From: Telopea speciosissima
Taxonomy: Eukaryota > Streptophyta > Magnoliopsida > Proteales > Proteaceae
DNA length: 64,000 bases
Assembly (NCBI RefSeq): GCF_018873765.1
Contig: NC_057924.1
Location: 14,843,001 to 14,907,000 of the forward strand
Reading direction: 5' to 3'
This document shows positions 51,158-61,100 of this stretch, piece after piece (positions within the stretch are counted from its first letter, which is position 1; every line of letters begins with the position of its first letter). Both the position numbers and the translations under genes were made by a program. Under the pieces are notes generated by a model. It was given only the letters and a program-made list of their open reading frames with translations, was not told where the DNA came from and made no database searches.

Positions 51158-52539
51158 ATGGGTTTTGCTTCAATGAAGATTTTTGTTGTTCTTCAGCTTT
51201 TATTGGTCTTGTTGAGTAGTGTCAGTGCAGGAGAGCCATTCGATAAGGCTCACCCACCGAAACCATTTCATATGCCACACCCTATTCATCATTCAACTCC
51301 ACCTAGTTACGCACCAGCTCCTTCTCCTACCGACCACCACCACCACCACTACCACCACTACTCTCACCCTCCGAGTCACGCACCGAGTCATTCTCCTCAT
51401 TCCAATAGAAAGCTTGTCGCTGTGCAAGGTGTTGTTTACTGTAAGTCATGCAAGTACTCAGGCAGTGAAACCCTTACCGACGCTACTGCCTTCTCAGGTT
51501 CGTCACTCTCTCCCTCTCTCTCTCTCTCTCAAACATTGGTTTATGATATTCATTGCACCTCTGCCTGGGGAGTACGTTCGCATGAATGAACCTCAAAGGA
51601 ATTGACGGGCCCCACAAGCCGTGGAGCATGGGATCTTTATCCCCTCCAGCTCCGAGTTCAGATCTGCTACCCACATGGGGGACGGGTGGGGTCAGATCTG
51701 TCCCCACCCATCTCCATGTGGGTAGCTGATCCAGATTCGTTAGTGGCTCAGTGTCCCTAACAAGAGCTACGCAATAGCCATCCTATCCCTATCAAACACT
51801 CTATCCGGGTGGGATCCACCCCCTCTTATTAGAGGTACTGGAGAATTGGGCCAGGTAGAGAACTAGAGGAGATAATTTTCATGGAGCATATCGTTTAATT
51901 CGATGCAAAACGAAGAATCTTCTCAGGGCTTGACATGTCACGAATCCTCTTGAAAGAGAGGGATGCCTTCGGGAACGCGAACAAAGCTGGTACATGACTG
52001 TCGATCAGTTTGTGTAGTAAGGTGTTGGATTAAGTCTCGCAACGAATATAACCCTCGTGTTTAGTTGCCACCGTTGGGTTTAGAATCCTCAGAGTTTTTC
52101 CATGTATTACACATGAGTTCTATGTACGTGAAAGTAATAATATACATTAGATGTGGGACTTATAAGGATATAACGATCGACTAGTTTTTAAAAATGAGTT
52201 CTACCCAAATATGATACACATTGATGAAATTGTTGTGGGTTTTGTGCAGATGCGGTTGTTAAACTAGTGTGTTACAACAGAAAGCACGTTACGGAAGTAG
52301 AGGGAAAGACAGACAAGAACGGCTACTTCTTCATAGAAGCACCAAAGACTGTGAGCACCTACGGAGTTCACAAATGCAAGGTGTTCTTGGTTTCATCACC
52401 CAAACTTACGTGCAGTCTGAAGACTAACCTTCACGGTGGAGTTACTGGAGCTACCTTGATGTACGAAAAGACCAAAACGCCACTCTCCTATGCACTCTAT
52501 AGTGTTGGACCTTTTGCCTTTGACCCACCCAAGTGTTAA
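51158..52539 (+). CDS. Secreted Ole e 1-domain protein with His-rich spacer (2 exons)
   Basis: Exons 51158-51497 and 52250-52539 (phase 1 junction, as in the paralogue) give 209 aa. Residues 1-24 are a signal peptide (MGFASMKIFVVLQLLLVLLS), closely matching the paralogue's MAGFASMK start. The spacer (about 25-85) has Pro/His text (KPFHMPHPIHHSTPPS) and a cluster DHHHHHYHHYSHPPSHAPS in place of the paralogue's proline repeats. The Ole e 1 domain follows: VAVQGVVYCKSCKYSGSETL, AVVKLVC, TDKNGYFFIEAP, CKVFLVSSPKLTC and ATLMYEK. Expected in the cell wall. The His cluster could bind metal ions or respond to pH, an inference only. The intron carries a plastid 16S rRNA fragment and a MITE. Confidence 0.9.
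51561..51629 (+). other. Nuclear insertion of plastid 16S rRNA sequence, part 1
   Basis: 'gcctggggagtacgttcgca' and 'ctcaaaggaattgacggg' are the highly conserved 16S rRNA segment around the 900 region. It continues at 51882 after an inserted MITE. Many differences from the functional sequence show it is a dead copy. Confidence 0.85.
51630..51881. mobile_element. Foldback MITE (family C) inserted in the plastid fragment
   Basis: TGGAGCAT at 51622-51629 is repeated at 51882-51889; with the preceding base (G, later A) this becomes a 9-bp duplication with one mismatch. The ends 'gatctttatcccctccagct' and the complement of 'agaactagaggagataattt' are inverted. The interior contains a second hairpin ('ctacccacatggggg' and 'ctccatgtgggtag'). 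Confidence 0.8.
51882..52095 (+). other. Nuclear insertion of plastid 16S rRNA sequence, part 2
   Basis: It continues the 16S order: 'tttaattcgatgcaaa', 'agggcttgacatg', 'gaatcctcttgaaagagagg', 'tgccttcgggaacgcg', 'gtaaggtgttgg', 'cctcgtgtttagttgccacc'. The wording follows plastid and not mitochondrial rRNA. Differences are mostly C-to-T and G-to-A (for example where 'gagcgcaac' is expected, 'gaatataac' is seen), as expected for a methylated, non-functional nuclear copy. Confidence 0.85.
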
Positions 52540-52722
52540 ACGTAGTACGTAGTACGTTGCTAGTCATGAACCCATCCATTTTCATATTTCAATCCTTTTT
52601 AATTTATCTTTACTTTCTAGGGCTTATGGCCCTTTTTAGTATTAGGGTTTGCTTTTCTCTTTTAGTCCATTACGTACCAGAGTACCTGAATCTGTATGTG
52701 GTAATTCTTGGTCTCTTCTGAT

Positions 52723-52728
52723 AATAAA
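52723..52728 (+). promoter_or_regulatory. AATAAA poly(A) signal of the His-rich Ole e 1 gene
   Basis: AATAAA in 'ctgataataaactcaataa', 184 bp after the stop codon. Confidence 0.5.
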
Positions 52729-53870
52729 CTCAATAACGGATTTCTACTCTTGATAAGGAATAACAATTCCAAATATGAATATACACTAAAAGCATGACTG
52801 AGAAAGAGAGAGTGTGTGTGTGTGTTTGTCAAATTAATGGAATTTTCTTATTGAAACCCTTTAGGGTGTCAAATAATTTATAATCTTATATTTTTTACTC
52901 TTTTAATATAATATTTTTTAAATAGTATAAATTTAATAATTTCACATGCATATTTAAGAAAATATGCAAGAAAATGATAGTTTTTGATAGCGGTGATATA
53001 ATGAACTTTTAAATTGTATTTGAAATTTCTTTTTTATTCTTAATTTAAAGAATTTTTTCGAATAAGACAAAGAGGCAATTAAAAAAAAAAAAGATCAAAT
53101 TCTAAATACACTTATAAAATATTATAAGATATTAGATGAGTCAAGGATGGATTTATTTTTTGGTCAAAGATTCTAACATTTAGTGGCACGTACATCTCAA
53201 CCCCACAACTCCTCATCTGTAAACCCTTCTCTTTGTTTCATTGAAGTTCAACTGTTCCAAAGAGATTTCTTAAAAAATTTTGAAAGAGAAACTAGACTTT
53301 TTGAAATAAGATTCTCCCCCCTCCCCCTTTTTTTTTTAATAAGAAACAGTGTTGAGATATCAAAAAGTAAGCAAGGATTCTAAGAAACTAAACACAGGAA
53401 AATTGTTTCTCATCTTTCTGATAGTCTACACCCCCTCACAAGAAGTTTTTAATCATTTTTATATGAAGAGATATAAAAAAATAAGGAAAAAGAACGCTGT
53501 CCAGCAGCATCTCCTGCACCTTCTCATATGAGAGTGATATGAACAACCCGCACATTCACCCTACATTGGTGAAGAGTCAGGCAGTCCAGCAGCAAACCCC
53601 TTCTCAAAAAATAAACACAATGAGAAAAAGAATGGTGCATGTTACCTATCTCTTGGGCCCATAAACAATGGGAAGGCACAATGACCACCCTGCCCCTCCC
53701 TTATTGGCCACCACTTTGGTGCAAGAGCCAGGAGTCTCGCGAACGAGAAGCAAACCCTTCCTCATAAATAATTTCCATAAATAATTTCATCTGAGGTGTA
53801 AACTACGTAGCGGCTCAGAGAACCATTGCCCTACTTTCACATATTAAAATCAGCCGATACCCAATGGTGT
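52729..53870. other. Gene-free spacer; part is the duplicated 3' flank of the Ole e 1 pair
   Basis: About 53040-53140 ('aagacaaagaggcaatt', 'tcaaattctaaatacac') matches about 44395-44480 downstream of the other paralogue. A short GT array lies at about 52810-52825. From about 53487 there is a left-end fragment similar to family G. Confidence 0.5.
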
Positions 53871-53883
53871 GAGATCGAAAAAG

Positions 53884-54064
53884 ATCCTGTACATCCGGGC
53901 AGCCCGGCTGCATGTGCAGTGCCAGGCTCAAGGCAGTGCACTTTGACCGCCTTACCCCTGCTCGGGCAAGGCGCTTGGGCAAGGGTTAGGCGGTCAAAGC
54001 GCACCGCCTTGAATCTGGCGCTGCACATGCAGCCGGGCTGCCCGGATGCACAGGATCCAGGTCC
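53884..54064. mobile_element. Foldback MITE (family D), GC-rich hairpin
   Basis: GAGATCGAAAAAG at 53871-53883 is repeated at 54065-54077. The arms 'catccgggcagcccggctgc' with 'atgtgcag' pair with 'ctgcacatgcagccgggctg' and 'cccggatg'; the inner arms 'gcactttgaccgccttaccc' and 'gggttaggcggtcaaagcgc' also pair. ORFs on both strands are hairpin artefacts. Confidence 0.85.
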
Positions 54065-54077
54065 GAGATCGAAAAAG

Positions 54078-54990
54078 TGGCCTCCCTTCCACCCAAATCA
54101 TCTCAAACACAAAATGGACTAAAACACAAGTTACACATCATCTTCTATATCTCGCACATAACTTAGCCTTCACAAGACCACAACAAATCATAACTTTAAT
54201 GAATAATCACCATTTCCAGAAAGAAAAAAAAAATTACCCAATTGGGGAAAACAGGTGGGGCCCACAAAATAAGCACATGGGAAATTACCTTTCCAGCTGT
54301 GAATCACCCTTCGATCGATTGTGGCCATTCCCCCTCTTTGTTTCTTCTCTTCTCTCTGAAATCCATTAATGGGACCCCACCAGGCAATAGGAGGGGCGAC
54401 AGAGTGATTGTTGAGGGGAACCTTCAATGAAGAGGAAGCCATAGACCACTAACAGGGCCGCTTAGTTCATTGTGCCCAAAATTTCATGGCTGTTACCAAC
54501 TTCAGAATTTTATCAAAGACTGGTTGAAAGAGCTTCTCATACTGGTGAAGTGAAGATGAATACCCCACACAAGCTGTTTTACAAGCATAGCAAGCTTAAC
54601 GTGCTTAATGGGTCATCCTGGCTCTTTTGGCCTCCGCATTCCTGCGAATGGTGTTCAGCACCACTGCATTTGGCCTCCATATCCCTGTGATCTTTGCCGT
54701 CTGCTTCTCCATCTTTCTCCCTTCTTCCTGTTTCCAACTCCAACTCCTGCTCTAACCTACTCAAATAGCCAAACCTCCATGCTGCCTCCTTTCGCAGTGA
54801 GGCTGCAACCAGCTCCCCTTCCCTTAAGCTCCCTGCATTACTATTAACTGAGAGAAGGCTCGCTCAACTCAATTTGAGTTGTCAATACCTGTCCCGGTGA
54901 CTAATTGCTTCTTAATGTATGTTTTCTATTCTAACATATATAAGATACATCTCCAAAGTTACTCTATTACCATGAGCATCCAAAAGGTTA
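54078..54990. other. Unassigned region upstream of the dihydroorotase 3' end
   Basis: Moderately GC-rich (about 54280-54850) with several overlapping short ORFs on both strands, none with a domain I recognise. Could be a decayed gene or a non-coding transcript. Confidence 0.3.
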
Positions 54991-54991
54991 T

Positions 54992-54997
54992 TTTATT
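54992..54997 (-). promoter_or_regulatory. Poly(A) signal of the dihydroorotase gene
   Basis: AATAAA on the minus strand, 162 bp after the stop codon, in a U-rich setting. Confidence 0.5.
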
Positions 54998-55158
54998 AGC
55001 ATAATCAGATAAACATACAGCATTGTTTTTGCTTTAAATGCACGACAGAACTGAGAACACCCTCCACAAAATTGACATTGCTTTTTAGGAGGATGTCTCC
55101 AACATAACAGAATGAGTTAAAAAGTAACAATTGGTGATTCTTGGTGATTAGAGATGGA

Positions 55159-58100
55159 TCAAATGTTGGTCGATGGCAACCAGTCAAGAGTTTGACCTGC
55201 AAACATGGGAATAATATCTCCAAATGCAAAAGTATATGATTCTGGCACCTTCCATGGGTTCTTCATCAGCTTGATTTTTGATGTATTTCTAGGAAGTCCA
55301 TAGAAGTCTGGCCCATTAAAACTCGTAAAAGCCTCTAGCTTATCAAGTGCACCCGCCTAAATAACAGATTGGTTTATAGACAGTATTAGTGAAATACAAA
55401 ATGACCATATCCATACGCAATAAATGAAAAATATTTTCTTGTATCCCTACTCTCCCCACTTCCAACCCAAAAAATAAAATAAAATAAGAGCACATACTTG
55501 TGAACGGAAGCCACATAGGTTTCCGTGCACTGGTCCATAAGAAGCGGTAAATACCAGACAAGTGGGTTTTTATGTAAAAGATACCAAGCCACGTGGAGTT
55601 TCAGGGATGAAGCCCCCCCCCCCTTCTCCTTTTTTGTTACCTTTACGATTTCCAAGTACTGATAGATGTTAATATTGTTTTGCATAATATTAACGATGGA
55701 GAAGCCCTCCAATCCAAGGCTCAGAAATCATCATCAAGCTACATGGTTGATGAGATTATCAAGGGATGAACCAAACAGATAGGCTCAGTGGGCCCAAAAG
55801 CATGCCTTTGCAGCAAACATGTTAGCATAGCCAGCACTAGATGTGCCACACACACACACACACACCGAGAGAGAGATTACCTCTTCAAATACTTTAGCAT
55901 AAAGTGATAGGGCAACAGGAGCATTATATATACCCGCACATCCACAAGGGCATTCTTTGCGCTGTCTTTCATGAGGAGCACTATCAGTTCCAAGGAAAAA
56001 TTTCTTACTTCCACTAGTCACTGCTGATACAATAGCCTGTCCTAGATGAAGAGCAAAATGAATTGTCTCAGCAGAAGTGGTACATTATATATAATGCGTA
56101 ATGATGTTTAATACCAAAAAAAAAAAAAACATATGTGACAATATCAGAATAAGACAACCAGTAAACCAGAGAAGAGAGATAGAGGAAGAAAGAGAAAGAG
56201 TTCAACAACCGATAGCAGCCTCCCCCTTTCCAATTTTATTTATAGATAGCCAACACATTACAAAGAGCTTTCCTATTCAGACTACGAAAGTACAAAGCAA
56301 AGAAAATAGAAAAAGAATAGACTTCTAGACTCCTAGTACCTAGAACCCTATCATAACACAACTAGGAAAACTAAATATGATAAGAACGAGAGAGGAAAGA
56401 ACGAACCCACAATAGAGGGACTCCCCCTATCGTGGTTACACATATAACCATTATTTAACAACATATATATTCTATCTTGTGTGTATTGTGTGTTCCATGC
56501 AGTTCATAATTCATTTCTGGTTGTTTTGAAGTACAAAAGGTAGAACCATCCTTGAACTGCAAACACCACTCCCAGGCATAGTTAGGAACTCATAGCATAA
56601 AGCTTACAAGTTACAATTTTCAGCAGTACTTCTTTCTGCACATGTTAAAGAAAAAATTACCAAAAAAATAAAATCCCCCAGATTGGATCACAAGGGAAAT
56701 GTTCAATCTCAACATGACCAATCTATTCCGGCCATGATTTGTTCAGAACTTCGGAAGCAACTACAATAATTCTTCAGTTTTTTTTTTTTTTTTTTTGGAT
56801 TGAATAAATAATTCAATACCAAAGGAAGAAAAGGGGGGGGGGGGGGAGGGAACATACAAGCACAAGCCAACACTAAGCCCTACCAAAAGACAAGGTCAAG
56901 ACAAAGGGGGCAAAAGCCCAAACAAAAACAGCACACCAAAAGGAAAAAAATGTCTTGACTTTCCAAAGACAACCAAGCCAGGCTCAATAAAGACCCTCTA
57001 TCCTGGGTTTCTAGTCTCACGACAGAGTGCGTGATCTCTGATAGCCAAGTTGAGAGGTGAAATCTTCTCCAGGCCGAGCAGGGAGTGGGTAAGGTAGGGA
57101 CGTTTCTTAGGGAAAGGAGAGGAGCTGAGATTGCGACGTTGAAAAACATGAAGAGACGGGGGGCAGTAGAGTGATGCGCATGGGGGTTCAACCCAAAATT
57201 GGAGTTAAGACCCAAACCAGGGAGGGTAAGGCGGGAAGAGTTGGAGCAATGAGCCGAGAGGCAAGAGGGAACTGGCCCATTAGACCCAGCTGGGTCAGCC
57301 AAAGAGGGGAAGGGGAAGGGGGAGGGTCGGGTCAAAGAGGGAATGGACAAAGGAAAAGGAGCCATAGGGGGGCCCACAACAGGTGTAGGTAAAATCGGGG
57401 TGAGTGAGGGTCATGGGGACAAAAACAATTTAGCCTGCCTTTTGAGAAAGGAGGTGATCCCCAGGTTTGAGGGGAGAGGGTGACAGATCGACAAGCAAAG
57501 GATCAAAGGAGTCTGGAGGAGGACGATGACAGGTCGATTGGCTAGGGAGAGTAGGTTTAGAGGTCAGCTCCTCAAGGGAAGGGAAATCTTTACCATCACA
57601 GAGGTCAAAAGACTAGAGGATTGTGAATCAATTTGGACAACCGGTAGCTGGAAGGGGGACCAATGGTCCAGAGGGAGGATGATGACGCAGAGAGCCTGAT
57701 GCCGGGAGCTCCTTGCGACAAGATCTTCGTTGATGGCTTCTTATTCAACCACAGCTAGGGTCACGATGAGCAGAGGCTGCCGGAAAATAAGGAAGCGAAC
57801 GGTGGATGGAGGAGCCAGGGCCATTCACCGCAGGTATGGTACTTGAAAAACTTCTTCTCCGACCACGGCTAGGGAACTTCTTCGCACCCATCTAGGGTCA
57901 ACTTCACACACAACAGCATCAGGGTACTTGTGAGAAGAGTCTACATCACACCCAGCGGTAGTAGGAGTCTTGGGATTGCAAGCTTGGATGGGATGTCAAA
58001 AAGCCTTGCAAACAACACACTACGGCAGAAGTCTTTCGAAGAGTATCTTCTGCTGGAAAGAGAAGCCTTCATCATCTAAGATTGTGACTGAGGATGGAGG

Positions 58101-61100
58101 GAGAGCATCAGTAGAGACAAGAACACCAATCCGAGCGAATGACAACCTACCATCTCTTTGGTTCTTTTATCGGAGTAAAGGGGTTTGCCGACGACAGATC
58201 CGATGATCCTAAGACCCTTCTTGCACCAGAAGTGGAGAGGAAGACCAGGCTGCGTGATCCATAGAGGGATGGAGTAGCAATCAACATTTAGTTGCAGATG
58301 GTGATCCCACTGGCAAAGGAAGATGGGATTTTTCCCCACATGCCAAGGACCACCCTCAAGGGCTTTTAGTTTATCAACTTCTTCGAAGAAATTGAAAATA
58401 AATACACCATTTTCAAGAAGATAAGTATCCATGGTCCCTACGGATAACCATAGCTTAGATAGAGAGGACTTGACAATATTGAAGAGAGGTGTGCTCCCAA
58501 GGAAGTGACCTACCAAGCAGTTCGACCATTTAGAGATTTCAGAGTCAAGAATCCCTGACGGACAGAGGCCGACTAATTGGTCACCAACAAGGGAAGGAGG
58601 AATGAAGTGGAGAGGGTGTCCCTCCCTAGCAGAGGAGAGGGCAGGCCTGAAGAGGGAGTTCCAGGTCTTAGCGCCGGTGTCAGGGAGGGAAGGAGAAATG
58701 TTGAAGGAGAGGTATGGAGGGGAGGGAGGAAGGGAGAGGGAGGAACCAGCAGGCAGGGCCGCCAGAGGGATATCAGACATGGCAGAGATCAGACCATGGA
58801 AGAAGGCTCAGAAAAGAGTGCACATCTACAGCAAAAATGATAAAACCCATACCGGATGATGTAATTGAGAGGTGAATTCTTCTCCGGGTCAGGCAGAGAG
58901 TAGGTAATGTAGGGATACTTAAATTTACTATAATACATATGCTCCGACTTTGATGTTCTTATCATACATATGGTTAATAGCGCAATCCACCTTCAATTAA
59001 AGATCAAACCAAGATTGCCCTTTCCTAGTTCCATGTTTGAACCAAAATTGGATCCCAAGTCCTAGTTCATGCTTTCTTGCTTGTATACCATGTAAAGCAT
59101 GAATAAGCAAAAGGTTTACCAAGTATCCAAAAGTGCATGTCACAAGTCACATCCAGCAGGACCAGCACTAACAAAAAAACATCGCCCATAATTACTTACT
59201 TTAGTAGTAGAATACAGACTTTTAAACTGGATGAATAACACTGGAAAAAGACTTACCAGAGGGTAGAAAAAGGATGAGAAAAAAAGGTCGTAACATCCAC
59301 TATGTAAAGAAATGAATGAACTAATTATATATTTATATCAGACATAATTACCAACTCATCTGTCGCTAAATAATTAGTATTCATTTGAGTATGCATACTT
59401 GCTTGATGCCTTAAAAATTTAAGGATTTGCAACAAACAGAAACAAGTCAAAGAGACTGAATTCACACAGGAAAAGTGAAAACCTTAAAATACGCAATGTG
59501 AAAAGACAATGGAAACATACTGTGAATCTCTCTTTTCAATACTGGAAGGCAGTAATTATGTGGTTGTAATCCTCCTTGAAACAATGAGTTCCTATTGAGA
59601 AGGAGATGCTGCGGTGTAACAGTTGCAGCAACAGTTCCTAACATCAAAAAGAGATGGAAATACTTTAAAATAAATACTTCCGATATAGGCATTACAAATA
59701 CAGAGGGCAAACAATACCTTCACTAGAAGATTCGATAAACTTCACAGCATCCCGGGTGGTAATATGCTCCATTACAACCTTCAGCTGCGGAAGCTTCTCA
59801 ATTAATGGTTTCAACACAGTATCAATAAAGACCTTTTCACGATCAAATATGTCAACTTCTGGATCTGTAACTTCCCCATGGACCTGTAAACGAGCCCACA
59901 GAAATGGAGCCATCTAAGTAAACATCCTTCCCCACAAAAAATAAAAGGTGATGCTTGTAACGGTGACAGTTTTCATCATATGAAAGCTTCCTTAAAGTCC
60001 CAACACTAGCTATACCCATTTGAAAATCCCAAATCCCAATTACACACAGGCAACAGTCTCAGAGGTACAAATTTCATGAAGACAAGATAAATGGACCACA
60101 GAATGTCATAACTAGTTACATTGGGTTGGGGTGAAAGTATGCATGCAACTAGGACCAGATCTGGCTGTGAAAATGAGTAACTAGTACATGGAAAAATACA
60201 GAAAATTATTCAAAGTTTACAATTAAAAAAGGAAGTTAATAAACTACCTGTATTCATTATTTATGTTCAAAAACGAGAATTGGATGTTCCCAACTAATAG
60301 AAGGCAAATCGGTTGTTTGTCCTAAAGTACATCATCACTCAGTAAAGCACAGTAAAATCAAAATTTCAAAGACTTTTCATGATGGAACTAGTAGGATATC
60401 TTCAGGAATCTTTGCTTCTAAAGAACTTAACAGTATTACTGAAATCTTTCTCATAAGGTATGGAGAGGAAATTCTAAAGCGTTAAACAAATCAATAGATT
60501 AACTTCAAGTTGGAATCCCATTATATTGGAGTCAAGTCTGCTGGGAAAAATACCAGCAATGGCAAATTCTGCTCAACCATCTCTTCAAGAACAGGTAGAC
60601 ACTTCCCAAAAAGATCTGTAACGCCATCTTGAGAATTTGTAGTAGCACCAGCTGGATACAACTTTACAGCAAAAATCACTCCACTCCTCCCTGTCAAACC
60701 AATCAATATTTTTATTAAAACCAAATGATAAAACATTGATTTGTGCTACACAAGTGCATTTTAGAAAGACTACGATGAGCTAGCTGAGCAACATTTCACT
60801 TATAAAGCTAATAATGAACTCTTTTCCGTCATACCAGAGAAACAGTGTTTTTCAGATGCACACAAAATGTGAACAGCATAATGTTAATATACAGTAAACA
60901 TTTCTATCTTCCTACAACCATATAGGTTCATTAAAATTCCAATGAAACACTCTGCGATCAGGATTCCATTTAGAGCTGAAAATCATCTACTTTGGTAATT
61001 AATTACCACAAAATTTGATAGGCATGTAAATATATAAACAATTAAGTAAGGGTGTGTCTGTTTAGTAACCAAGAAGGTTACAAACAGAATTTGTAACCAG

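Noticed and set aside
51561-52095. A functional rRNA gene
   Set aside because: Only a short internal part of 16S is present, it is interrupted by a MITE and carries many substitutions in universally conserved positions; it is an organelle-derived fragment in an intron.
53826-54122. 98-aa and 63-aa frames on opposite strands
   Set aside because: Both run through the GC-rich hairpin of the family D foldback element.
54472-54847. Overlapping short frames as a gene
   Set aside because: No splice structure, domain or consistent strand could be established; left as unassigned sequence.
58076-58780. 234-aa frame as a host gene in the dihydroorotase intron
   Set aside because: The sequence is a DUF4283-type LINE ORF1 followed by a frameshifted zinc knuckle with a stop, then a LINE 3' end and A-tail.
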